Assembly: GCF_039769985.1 (NCBI RefSeq)
Contig: NZ_JBDNCH010000002.1
Location: 1,178,001 to 1,242,000 of the forward strand
DNA: 64,000 bases
Direction of reading: 5' to 3'
Origin: Ponticoccus litoralis
GTDB lineage: Bacteria; Pseudomonadota; Alphaproteobacteria; Rhodobacterales; Rhodobacteraceae
The notes under the pieces: generated by a model
The model's input: only the letters and a program-made list of their open reading frames with translations
Told to the model about the DNA's origin: nothing
The model's database searches: none
Translations under genes and position numbers: made by a program
Part shown: piece after piece, positions 53,521-62,461 of the stretch
How the letters are laid out: every line of letters starts with the position of its first letter
Numbering within the stretch: position 1 is the stretch's first letter

Positions 53521-54606
53521 TTACTGGACGGAGATGCCGTAGTCTTCCATCAGCCAGTCAAGCACGTACTGCTTGGCCTCGTCAGAGATCGAGGTCGCCT
53601 GACGCGTCGCTTCGACAGCGGCGGCACCGGTCATCTGCGGGTAGACGCCCAGCGTGGTCTCTGCCTCTTCGGCGAAGCCCTCTGCGCTGACCACCGCCTT
53701 GGCGGCGGCGACATAGGCGTCATAGACCTCTTGGCTGGCCGACTGCGGCAGGAAGATCGTCTTCTGGTTGGCGAAGCCCGCCACGAAGAAGGCCTTCCAC
53801 GCATCCCATGCCACACCCGAGGTTTCGCAGCCCTCGGTGGCCTCGCAGACCTCCTTGAAGGTCGGCATGTCCGGGAAGGTCGGGTCGCGCACGATCACAC
53901 CTTCCTCGTCCAGCGCACCCCAGGTGAAGATCGGCACCGCAAGGCCGTCATCCACCAGCGGCTGCACGTTGGCGAGATAGGCCGAGGAGGTCTGATAGTC
54001 GATATTGGCTTCGCCGCGCTCGAACATCAGGCGGCCGTCGCCGCGCCCCTCGACGCCGAAGACCGGATCGACCTGCATGCCAAGCATCTTGAACGCCAGC
54101 AGCGGAACCAGGTCCAGCGTCGTCGCGCCCTGCGAGCCATAGAGGTAGAAGGGATCCTTCAGGTCGTCCATGTCGCCGTCGAACTTCTCGCCCAGATCCG
54201 GCGGCAGGTAGACCACGCCACCGGTGGCCGAGGCCACGACCGGCTGCCATTCCTCGTACTTGTAGCGAACCCGCGGGTCGCCCAGCAGGTAGGGGAACTT
54301 GGTGGAACCGGAATCGCCGAAGAGCAGCAGGCCGTCACCTTCATCCTGCTGGCTCTGGAACCAGTTGGCACCCTCGGTCGAACCGGCGCCGGGACGGTAG
54401 CGCACCACCATGGTCGGGCTGCCGGGCAGCGCCGCCGCCAGCTTGGGCGCGTAGAAGTTCGCCCATTTCGCCGAACCGCCGGATTCCGAGAAGGGGATCA
54501 CGTATTCGATGGTCTTGCCTTCGTAGGATTGCGCATGCACCGCCGACGCGGACGCGACCGCACCTGCCGCAAAGGCCGCGGTCGACAGAATCGAAGAAAG
54601 TTTCAT
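53521..54606 (-). CDS. TctC-family solute-binding protein
   Basis: 361 residues. Signal peptide (residues 1-24, VHAQS cleavage), then IEYVIPFSESGGSAKWANFY, the Bug/TctC start in which the usual PGG loop is ESGG, and YRPGAGSTEGANWFQSQ. A cysteine pair CEATEGC near 265 may form a disulfide. Longer than most TctC proteins (about 320). ATG 54604-54606 follows GGGAGGA. First gene of the TctC-TctAB-PrpF run. Confidence 0.87.
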   Translation of the reverse strand: MKLSSILSTAAFAAGAVASASAVHAQSYEGKTIEYVIPFSESGGSAKWANFYAPKLAAALPGSPTMVVRYRPGAGSTEGANWFQSQQDEGDGLLLFGDSGSTKFPYLLGDPRVRYKYEEWQPVVASATGGVVYLPPDLGEKFDGDMDDLKDPFYLYGSQGATTLDLVPLLAFKMLGMQVDPVFGVEGRGDGRLMFERGEANIDYQTSSAYLANVQPLVDDGLAVPIFTWGALDEEGVIVRDPTFPDMPTFKEVCEATEGCETSGVAWDAWKAFFVAGFANQKTIFLPQSASQEVYDAYVAAAKAVVSAEGFAEEAETTLGVYPQMTGAAAVEATRQATSISDEAKQYVLDWLMEDYGISVQ

Positions 54607-54749
54607 GGATGTCCTCCCGTTGTTCATCCGCCCGGAACGTCGGTCAACTGTACAGCGAACCGACACAACCGGGCTGCCTGTTGAAAATGTCACCCGGCGC
54701 CAAGTTAATCAAACTCATTTATGGAATGGTCTGATGCAGAATATTCATT

Positions 54750-55830
54750 CTACCCTGGCGTGTCGCCGCCCCTTCCACGCACCTTGAAGAACGCCGCGAA
54801 GATCGGTGCGCCAAGAATGACGAGCACGATCCGCGTCAGGTGATGGACCACGATAAAGCCGAGGTCGGCGCCCGCCACGATGGCCAGCACGGTCATTTCG
54901 GCCTGCCCGCCCGGCGCGAAGGACAAAAAGCCCTCGACCGGATTGGCGAAACCAAGCACGACCACGATCTCTGTCACCATGACGGTGAGCACGGCAAGGA
55001 TGCCGACGAAGGCGATGCCCGCCAGCACGTCCTTGCGGATCTCGAGCAGCGTCACGCCGACGTAGCCCACGCCGATCCCGATGCCGATGAAGTACTGCGC
55101 GGCGACGATGGCCTCGCGCGGGGGGCGGTGTTCGATCACGCCCGACAGCGACAGCACCGCCGTCACGATCATCGGCCCGAGGATGCTGGCCCCGAAGAGG
55201 CCGATGCGCTCCCCGCCCTTCCAGCCGATCAGCGCCGCCGCCACCATGACCGCCAGCTCGACGACGGGAAGATCCGCCGCCGGGGCGCCGATGGGCTGGA
55301 TCAGCGAGCCGGTCGAATAGCTGTGTCAGCACGATGGGCGCGATGGTGACGATGATCAGCACCCGCGTCGCATGGATCAGCGACAGCGCCCGCACGTCCG
55401 CCCCGGCCTCTTGCCCGAAGACAACCATGTCCTGCAGCCCGCCGGGCATCGCGGCATAGTAAGAGGTCGGCAGGTCGAAGCCGCAGATGCGGTGGAAGTA
55501 GGGCACCCCGACAAGCCCGATCACCGCGACATAGAGCGGCACGAACATCACCGATGCCATCATGTTCGGGATCTGGTGGACCACCTCCGGGGTGATCGAG
55601 GCCCCCACCGCGACGCCGAGGATCGTCCGCGCGCCCTTGGAGATCGGCCCCACCCCTTTCAGCGGCGCGCCCAGCAGCGCCGCCAGCAGGCAGGCCGTCA
55701 TCGGACCGAAGAGAAAGGGCAGCGGCAAGGACAGCGACCAGAAAAACAGCGTTCCGGCACCGGCAATGGCCAGCGTCCCAAGCCAATGGGCCATCGGGGT
55801 AAAGCGGGGGGAAGGTGTGTCTTGACGCAT
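54750..55830 (-). CDS. AbrB-duplication family membrane protein, frameshifted near 55320
   Basis: 359 residues after a one-base correction. Two homologous membrane halves: LFFWSLSLPLPFLFGPMTAC and YYAAMPGGLQDMVVFGQEAG in the first; then the frame changes after APIVLTQ and continues STGSLIQPIGAPAADLP, LFGASILGPMIVTAVLSLS and SFAPGGQAEMTVLAIVAGAD. The PGG motif in each half is typical. Formerly mis-called ammonia monooxygenase. Often found with TTT genes; function unclear. Confidence 0.83.
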
Positions 55831-55831
55831 T

Positions 55832-55849
55832 TGTATCCAAGTGTATTCT
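55832..55849. promoter_or_regulatory. Possible operator TGTATCC-AAG-TGTATTC in the AbrB/tcuA divergent gap
   Basis: Direct repeat of TGTATYC ten bases apart, directly adjoining the AbrB-family start, also readable as TGTAT-N8-ATTCT like the site at 50264. In an otherwise GC-rich gap. Confidence 0.3.
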
Positions 55850-55988
55850 ATCGGATGCAGAAAGGGAACAGGAATCTTGCGGCACCGCCGCCCCTGCCCC
55901 GTCACGACGGACCACAGCCGCCACGAGGCGGCAAGGACGAAGGGGCCAGCCGCGGAACCCCGCAAAGGCCAGCACCCGGAGGAATGGA

Positions 55989-57389
55989 ATGAACGCTACA
56001 CAGGCAGCCGCGCGCGCGTGGGATGTCGTCATTGCAGGGGGCGGCAATGCCGCGCTCTGCGCCGCCATCGAAGCCGCCGAGACGGGGGCCAGCGTGCTGA
56101 TCCTCGAAGGCGCGCCCAAGGTATATCGGGGCGGCAACTCTCGCCACACCCGCAACTTTCGCTGCATGCACCACGGCGCGCTCGGCCCGCTGGTGGAAAC
56201 CTACGACGAAGAAGAGTTCTACGACGACCTCCTGCGCGTCACCAAGGGAGAGACCGACGAGGGCCTTGCCCGCATGGCGATCCGCTACTCGCAGGACTGC
56301 CTGCCCTGGATGCAGGACCACGGCGTGCGCTTCCAGAAATCGCTGTCGGGCACGCTGTCGCTGGACCGGACCAATGCCTTCTTCCTCGGCGGCGGCAAGG
56401 CGCTGGTGAATGCCTACTACCTGACCGCGCAGGACCTGGGCGTGCAGGTGCTCTATGAGGCGCAGGTGAAACACATCGGCATCGAGGGCCGCGCGGCGAC
56501 CCATGTCGAGGTCGAGGCCGAGGGCGCCCTGCACAGCATCAAGGCGCGCGCGGTGGTGCTGGCCTCCGGCGGCTTCCAGTCGGACATCGACTGGCTGGCC
56601 CGCGCCTGGGGCGAAGCGGCGCGCAACTTCCTGATCCGCGGCACGCCCTACAACCGCGGCGTCGTGCTGAAGGACATGATCGATCAGGGCGCGCAATCCG
56701 TGGGCGACCCGACGCAATGCCACGCCGTCGCCATCGACGGTCGCGCGCCGAAATACGACGGCGGCATCGCCACGCGGCTGGACTGCGTGCCCTTCTCGGT
56801 CGTGGTGAACAAGAACGGCGAACGCTTCTACGACGAGGGCGAGGACGTCTGGCCCAAGCGCTACGCGATCTGGGGGCGGCTGGTGGCCGCGCAGCCCGAT
56901 CAGGTGGCCTATTCGATCATCGACAGCCGGTCGATCGACCTCTTCATGCCCTCGGTCTACCCGCCCTTCTCCGCCGATACGCTGGAGGGGCTGGCGCAGA
57001 AGCTGGACCTGCCGGTGGACCGGCTGACAGCCACCGTCGAGGCCTTCAACGCCGGTTGCCGCGAAGGGGCCTTCCACCCGCAGCAACTGGACGGGCTGGC
57101 GACCGAGGGGGTCGAGCCGCCCAAGACCAACTGGGCGCGCGCCATCGCGGAACCGCCCTTCTACGCCTATTCCCTGCGCCCCGGCGTGACCTTCACCTAC
57201 CTCGGCCTGAAGGTCGATCAGCGGGCGCGGGTCTCGGGGCCCGAGGGGCAATATGACAACATCTGGAGCGCGGGCGAGATGATGGCCGGTTCGATCCTGG
57301 GCCAGGGCTACCTGGCCGGATTCGGCATGACCATCGGCACCGTCTTCGACCGCATCGCTGGACAGGAGGCTGCCAAACATGTCGCTTGA
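55989..57389 (+). CDS. tcuA: FAD-dependent tricarballylate dehydrogenase TcuA
   Basis: 466 residues, flavoprotein of the succinate dehydrogenase/fumarate reductase type. FAD motif VVIAGGGNAALCAAIEAAET (residues 13-32), YRGGNSRHTRNFRCMHHG, ASGGFQSDIDWL and the C-terminal SAGEMMAGSILGQGYLAGFG. TcuA oxidises tricarballylate to cis-aconitate with TcuB as electron acceptor. ATG 55989 has CGGAGGA before it; an ATG five bases earlier opens only two codons. Confidence 0.9.
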   Translation: MNATQAAARAWDVVIAGGGNAALCAAIEAAETGASVLILEGAPKVYRGGNSRHTRNFRCMHHGALGPLVETYDEEEFYDDLLRVTKGETDEGLARMAIRYSQDCLPWMQDHGVRFQKSLSGTLSLDRTNAFFLGGGKALVNAYYLTAQDLGVQVLYEAQVKHIGIEGRAATHVEVEAEGALHSIKARAVVLASGGFQSDIDWLARAWGEAARNFLIRGTPYNRGVVLKDMIDQGAQSVGDPTQCHAVAIDGRAPKYDGGIATRLDCVPFSVVVNKNGERFYDEGEDVWPKRYAIWGRLVAAQPDQVAYSIIDSRSIDLFMPSVYPPFSADTLEGLAQKLDLPVDRLTATVEAFNAGCREGAFHPQQLDGLATEGVEPPKTNWARAIAEPPFYAYSLRPGVTFTYLGLKVDQRARVSGPEGQYDNIWSAGEMMAGSILGQGYLAGFGMTIGTVFDRIAGQEAAKHVA

Positions 57390-58482
57390 CGTGACCCTGC
57401 AAACCGACCCCGGGCTGATCTCGGACGATCCGATCACCGAGGCCCGCCGCCAGGTCGAGATCTGCAACGCCTGCCGCTACTGCGAGGGCTTCTGTTCGGT
57501 CTTTCCCGCCATCACCCGCGAGAAGGTCTTTGCCGACGGGGACATCACCCAGCTGGCCAACCTCTGCCACAACTGCCGGGGCTGCTACTACGCCTGCCAG
57601 TACACCGAACCCAACGAATGGGCGCTGAACCTGCCGCGCGCGCTGGCCGATGCCCGCGTCGACAGCTGGGAGCGGCTGGCCCGGCCCGGCGGGCTGGCAC
57701 GGCTGTTCCAGCGCAGCGGCACGGCGGTGGCGGGCGCGCTGGCGGTGGGCTTTGCGCTGATGATCCTCGCGGTCACCGCCCTGCCCGGCAGTGGCGAAGG
57801 CTTCTACGCCTACCTCTCGCACAACGCCATGGTGGCGATCTTCCTGCCCGCCTTCCTGTTCCCGCTTCTGTCGATCGCCGTCTCGATCCGGCGCTACTGG
57901 CGCGAAGTCGGCGGCGGGCGCGTCACATGGGGCATGATCCGCGAGGCGGGCGCCTCGGCGGCGCGGATGAAGAACCTCGACGGCGGACAGGGACAGGGCT
58001 GCAACTTCGAGAAGGAAGACCGCTTCTCGAACGGGCGCCGCCATGTGCATCAGGCGATCATGTACGGGTTCCTGCTGTGCTTCGCCTCGACCTCGACCGC
58101 GACCATCATGCACTACGCCTTCGGGATGCAGGCGCCCTATGGCTTCTTCTCGCTGCCGAAGCTGCTGGGCGTGTCCGGCGGGCTGCTTCTGGTCGTGGGC
58201 TGCATCGGCATGGTGATGCTGAAGCGCAAGGCCGATCCGAACCTTGGCGCCCCCGCACGCGAAAGCGGCGCCGCCGCCTTCATCTGGCTGCTGGGCTTCG
58301 TCGGGCTGACCGGGCTGGTGCTTTACGCCGTGCGCGGCACCGGGCTGACCGGGCCGCTTCTGGCGGTGCATCTGGGCGCGGTGCTGGCCTTCTTCCTGCT
58401 GACGCCGTTTTCGAAGATGGCGCACGGCTTCTACCGCTTCACCGCGCTGGTGAAGGACGCGGGCGACAGGGGGGTCAAATGA
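57379..58482 (+). CDS. tcuB: Tricarballylate utilization 4Fe-4S membrane protein TcuB
   Basis: 367 residues. Two cysteine clusters near the N-terminus, CNACRYCEGFC (residues 29-39) and CHNCRGCYYAC (63-73), for two iron-sulfur centres; then several membrane helices with histidines (for instance HVHQAIMYGF) that may bind heme. It passes electrons from TcuA to the quinone pool. Overlaps tcuA by 11 bases and the next gene by 4. Confidence 0.92.
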   Translation: MSLDVTLQTDPGLISDDPITEARRQVEICNACRYCEGFCSVFPAITREKVFADGDITQLANLCHNCRGCYYACQYTEPNEWALNLPRALADARVDSWERLARPGGLARLFQRSGTAVAGALAVGFALMILAVTALPGSGEGFYAYLSHNAMVAIFLPAFLFPLLSIAVSIRRYWREVGGGRVTWGMIREAGASAARMKNLDGGQGQGCNFEKEDRFSNGRRHVHQAIMYGFLLCFASTSTATIMHYAFGMQAPYGFFSLPKLLGVSGGLLLVVGCIGMVMLKRKADPNLGAPARESGAAAFIWLLGFVGLTGLVLYAVRGTGLTGPLLAVHLGAVLAFFLLTPFSKMAHGFYRFTALVKDAGDRGVK

Positions 58483-59550
58483 CCACGATCCTGACACTGG
58501 ACGGCGACGGCATCGGCCCGGAAATCACGGCAGCCACCCGCGCCGTGATGGAGGCCGCCGACAGGCGGTTCGCCCTCGGCCTGCACATCGAGCGCGCCGA
58601 GATCGGCTTTGCCGCGCTGAAGGCTTCGGGGACGACCATCCCCGAGGCGGTGATCGAGGCGGCGCTGGCGGCGGATGGCGTGGTGCTGGGGCCGGTCTCG
58701 CACAACGATTACCCGCCGGTGGCCGAAGGCGGGCTGAACCCCTCGGGCGTGCTGCGCAAGCGGCTGGACCTCTTCGCCAACATCCGCCCCGCCAAGACGC
58801 CCCCGGGCGCCTCTGGCGCAACCGGCCAGCCGGTCGATCTGGTGACGGTGCGCGAGAACACCGAGGGCTTCTACGCCGACCGCAACATGGCCGAGGGCTC
58901 GGGCGAGCTCTTGCCCGACGCGGACATGGCGCTGGCGGTGCGCAAGGTCACCCGCCGCGCCTCGCGCCGGATCGCCGAGGCCGCCTTTGCGCTGGCCCTG
59001 ACGCGCGAGGCGCGCCACGTCACGGCGGTGCACAAGGCCAATGTGCTGCGGGTCTCGGACGGGCTGTTCCTGGAAGAGGTGCGGGCGGTGGCGGCGCTGC
59101 ACCCCGGCGTGGCTTATGACGAGGTGCTGGTGGACGCGATGGCCGCGCATCTGGTGCGCAACGCCGGGCGCTACGACGTGATCTGCACGACCAATATGTA
59201 TGGCGACATCCTGTCCGACCTCGCGGCGGAGCTGGCGGGCGGGCTGGGCCTCGCGGCCTCGCTGAACGCGGGCGAGACGCATGCCATGGCACAGGCGCAG
59301 CACGGTTCGGCCCCCGACATCGCGGGCACCGGGCGGGCCAATCCGGCCTCTCTGGTGGGCTCGGTCGCGATGCTCTTCGACTGGCTGGCGGGGCGCAAGG
59401 ACACTGCCGCCTTCAGCGAGGCCGCGCAGGCGATCCGCGCGGGGCTGGACGCGGCGCTTGCCAGCCCGGACACCTGCACCCCGGATCAGGGCGAGCCGCG
59501 CCGACACCGCCGCCATGGGCGCGGCAATCGCACGGCATGTGACCGGCTGA
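58479..59550 (+). CDS. Isocitrate/isopropylmalate-family beta-decarboxylating dehydrogenase, frameshifted near 59499
   Basis: 356 residues after a one-base correction. TLDGDGIGPEITAATRAVME at the N-terminus, TVRENTEGFYADRN, VHKANVLRVSDGLFLEEV (catalytic Lys), VDAMAAHLV and TTNMYGDILSDLAAELAGG (metal-binding Asp). The frame breaks after DTCTPDQG and ends ADTAAMGAAIARHVTG. Close to tartrate/isopropylmalate/homoisocitrate types; translationally coupled to tcuB (ATGA), so the substrate is likely a hydroxy-tricarboxylate such as isocitrate or a homologue. Confidence 0.86.
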
Positions 59551-59558
59551 TGCAAAAG

Positions 59559-59628
59559 GAAAGGCCCTGTGAAGGGCCTTTCGAAACGCTCTTCGAAGAG
59601 CGTTGGAAGCCGCTTCGAAGCGGCTTCC
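59559..59628. terminator. Three abutting hairpins between converging genes
   Basis: Stem 1 GAAAGGCCCT/AGGGCCTTTC with GTGA loop (59559-59582); palindrome 2 AACGCTCTTCGAAGAGCGTT (59585-59604); palindrome 3, 24 bases, arms GGAAGCCGCTTC/GAAGCGGCTTCC (59605-59628). They fill the gap between the plus-strand stop at 59550 and the minus-strand stop inferred at 59632. Bidirectional termination is likely. No T-tract is present. Confidence 0.65.
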
Positions 59629-59631
59629 CCC

Positions 59632-60485
59632 TCACCCCGGCGCAGCGCCGCGATCTCGCCGACGGCGGCTTCCAGATCGCCTTCGGGGATGTCGTCCGCC
59701 GAAAGGTTGCCCATCAGCGACTGCACCCGCGCCACCTCTGCCGCCAGCGCGCCGTTCAGGCCGAGGTCGGTCAGGGTGGCGGCGCTTTCCTCCATCTCTG
59801 CCGCGCGGCGCTTGCCGTGGCGCAGCGTGCGCTCGAAATTGTACGAGACATTGTTGGGCCAATCGAGCCCCGGGAAGCTGCCCGAGAGCGAGGTCAGCAC
59901 CCGCTCGAAGCAGCCCGAGGCCTTGGCGGCCAGCATCGCCTCGACGGTGATCGCCTCCAGCCCCTTCACAAAGAGCGAGCGCACCATCTTGATCGCCGTC
60001 GCCGCGCCCGGCGCATCCTCGACCACCTCACCCTTGAAGCCCGCCTCGAAGAACTCCGCCCCCGGGGTGCTGGCCTCGTGCCCGGCCAGCAGCACCGGCG
60101 TCGCGTGGCCGCGCGGGTGGACGGGCGCCATCACCGCCATGTCGATGTAGCGCGCCCCGGCCTCCTCGACCTCTGCCGCCGTGGTGCGCTTGCGGTTCGG
60201 CGAAACAGAGTTGATGTCGATGTAGACCTGCCCCTGCACCAGGTGCGGCAGCACCGAGCGCGCGGCGTTCAGGCTTTGGTCGGCGGTGACGGCGGCGATC
60301 ACCCAGCGCGCGCCCTCGATGGCCTCGGCGGGGCTCGCGGCGGCGCGGATGCCACGCGCGGTCATGGCCTCTTTCATCTCGGTGCTGTCGATCAGGTCGT
60401 AGGCGGCGATGCTGTGACCGGCGGGCAGCAGCGTGTCGGCAAAGGCGCGACCGGCCTCGCCGAAGCCGATGAAGGCGATGTTCAT
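59632..60485 (-). CDS. DUF1932/6-phosphogluconate dehydrogenase-like NAD(P)-dependent oxidoreductase
   Basis: Starts MNIAFIGFGEAGRAFADTLL, a GxGxxG dinucleotide site, followed by YIDINSVSPNRKRTTAAEVE and GARYIDMAVMAPVHPRG of the hydroxyacid dehydrogenase family, and a C-terminal DUF1932 helical region (MVRSLFVKGLEAITVEAML). As written the frame runs on through the hairpin cluster into antisense of the neighbour. One more G in the run at 59635-59638 would give TGA at 59632-59634 and 284 residues, the usual size. I take that as the end. Confidence 0.78.
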
Positions 60486-60531
60486 GGTCTGGGTCTCCTG
60501 TAGGCGGGCGGTCCTTGCGCCGCCCGGTGGT

Positions 60532-61425
60532 CTAGGGGGTCAGACCGCCGGACAGGTCGGCGGTCTTGAGGATCACGGATTTCAGCAGATGCACGGCGGG
60601 CGGCAGATAGGCGTCGCGCCGGGTCATCAGGGCAAAGTTGCGCGGCATGGTGACCTGCGGGCAGGGCAGCTCCACCAGCGCGCGCCGCATGTAGCGAGCG
60701 CAGAAGGTCAGAAGCTGCATCTCTTCGACCATCCGGTGCAGCATGATCATGGAATCGGATTCGATCAGCGGGGTCGGCGCCGGGAAGCCATGCGTGGTAA
60801 AGGCGGCGTCCAGCCAGGCCCGCAACGAAAGCGACTGCGACTGCAGCGCCCAGCGGGCCTCGGCCAGGTCCTCTATCCGCAGCGTCCCGCGCTGCAGCAG
60901 CGGGTGGCGCGGGCTGGTGGCAAGGATGACCTCGTCGCGCAGCACCACCTGGGTGTCGAACTCGGTCTCGTCCTCGCCGTGGCAGGGCGAGACGATGATG
61001 TCCAACTCGTCGCGCCGCAGCTTGTCCTTCAGCGCGTCGGCCATGCCGATGGACAGCTCGAAGCGCACACCCGGCGCCTGTTCGTTCAAAACCCGGAAGG
61101 CGGCGGGCAGCAGGTTCTCGACCGAGGTGGTGCCGCCGCCGATCCGCACCACGCCCGCCAGCCCCTGCGCATGGCCGCGCAACTCGCGCTCGATATCGCT
61201 GACGGTCAGGCGCAGGCGGCGCGCGCGTTCCAGCAGCACCTCGCCCAGCGGGGTGATCGCCTTGCCCCGCCCCTCGCGCAGGAAAAGCGGGCCGCCCAGA
61301 TCCTGCTCCAGCCGCCGCACCGCCTTGGTCAGCGCCTGCTTGGTCAGGCCCAGCCGGTCCGCCGCCTCTTCGTAGGTGGCGGTGGTCGCGATGGTCTCGA
61401 AATAACTCAGGTCGCGCAGATCCAT
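60532..61425 (-). CDS. LysR family transcriptional regulator
   Basis: 297 residues. HTH: LRDLSYFETIATTATYEEAA, DRLGLTKQALTKAVRRLEQD, and FLREGRGKAITPLGEVLLER; then the effector domain. TKQAL in the recognition helix is slightly unusual. It is upstream of and co-directional with the DUF1932 gene (46-base gap) and likely controls this oxidoreductase and the tcu genes. Start ATG 61423-61425 leads directly into the HTH. Confidence 0.9.
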   Translation of the reverse strand: MDLRDLSYFETIATTATYEEAADRLGLTKQALTKAVRRLEQDLGGPLFLREGRGKAITPLGEVLLERARRLRLTVSDIERELRGHAQGLAGVVRIGGGTTSVENLLPAAFRVLNEQAPGVRFELSIGMADALKDKLRRDELDIIVSPCHGEDETEFDTQVVLRDEVILATSPRHPLLQRGTLRIEDLAEARWALQSQSLSLRAWLDAAFTTHGFPAPTPLIESDSMIMLHRMVEEMQLLTFCARYMRRALVELPCPQVTMPRNFALMTRRDAYLPPAVHLLKSVILKTADLSGGLTP

Positions 61426-61916
61426 GCCCCTGTCCCTTTTTCCTAGCCCCGAGGAAGGCCCGGTCAAGAACGGCGCTGCAGGTGGCGGCAACGGCCCGCA
61501 GGGACGCCTGCCGACCGCCACGAATGGCGCGGATGTGCTGCGTACATGGGCTTGTCCTCCCGAAACGACCGCTGGAACGGGCCAGCTGGGCCATGCCTAT
61601 ACAGCGCACCCCCTGAAGTGTGAACTGCAGTTGAACATTTTTCGATTACTGTAAACCGCAGGTCGCCCATCGGTGCGCGGCAGGCAACGGATGCCGCCGC
61701 TGGCAGGCGATTACACGCCGCAAGACGTCCCGCCGCCCGGGTCACGGGGCAGAAACGCCCCGAACAGCCCCGCCAAAGCCGTCCTTGCCACGCCACAGCC
61801 CCCTTCTCACCCTGACCGTTTCCGCCGCTCCGCGCGCCTGTCGAAAAAATTTTACAATTCCGTCTCTGGGGGCCTTGCGGACCCCGGAGGAATACAATAG
61901 TTCACCCAAACATTGG
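61426..61916. other. Intergenic region LysR to tRNA-fMet with possible tRNA promoter
   Basis: About 490 bases without a convincing gene. The right end has an A/T-rich stretch (CGAAAAAATTTTACAATTCC, 61842-61861), TTGCGG at 61875-61880 and TACAAT at 61893-61898. These look like the upstream element, -35 and -10 of a stable-RNA promoter, but the spacer is only 12 bases, so one hexamer may be misassigned. Confidence 0.4.
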
Positions 61917-61993
<77 letters not shown>

Positions 61994-61999
61994 AAAAAC

Positions 62000-62036
62000 A
62001 AGGGCCCCGAGGCGATAGCGCCTGGGGCCCTTTTTT
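62000..62036 (+). terminator. Rho-independent terminator after tRNA-fMet
   Basis: Stem AAGGGCCCC-GAGGCG / CGCCT-GGGGCCCTT with ATAG loop and a one-base bulge, followed by six T. It starts 7 bases after the tRNA. Confidence 0.92.
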
Positions 62037-62461
62037 CGCCTCAACGCCACCTTACCATTTCAACCGACTCGCGGGCGGGCCGCATGGATTGCCGCCCGCC
62101 GCCTGGGGCGCCTAAGCCACCCGAAGGTCTCGGCGCATCGCTGGCACCGCTTCGCGAGCGCAGAGCAGGCAGCGCACAGGCCGGGCGATCCCCGCGGCGG
62201 AGATGACGCACGACCCGGGGCTGGTGGCGGCAGGCACCACGGCCCGAGGTCCGCGCCGCCGCCCTGCCCGGCCATCGGAAAGCGTAGGACGGGACGGCGC
62301 CGCACCGGCTCGCCCCTGTCACGGGTATCGGCACCGGCACAGGCGCAACCACCCCGGCGGTTCGCGGCGGCGCGCGGACGCCCGCCCTGCGCGCCGTTGG
62401 CCGAGCCTTGACACCACCCCTGCACGCGCGAAGCATCGCCCCGGGGCAAAGCGCCCTGCCC
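62037..62461. other. Intergenic region terminator to RuBisCO-like gene end, nothing recognised
   Basis: About 425 GC-rich bases. Open frames here lack ribosome-binding sites and have the Arg/Pro/Gly-rich composition of antisense or noncoding GC-rich DNA. Confidence 0.5.

Noticed and set aside
48521..54684. Very long plus-strand open frames (about 980-1000 codons) opposite the TPP, PrpF and TTT genes
   Set aside because: They are antisense to clear genes, rich in His/Arg/Gln/Gly, have no family motifs, and arise because third-position GC codons leave few stops on the opposite strand.
58431..60485. A 684-residue oxidoreductase continuing antisense through the IDH-like gene
   Set aside because: Family length is about 285; the extension crosses a hairpin cluster and is antisense to a real gene. 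A missing G before TGA explains the open frame.
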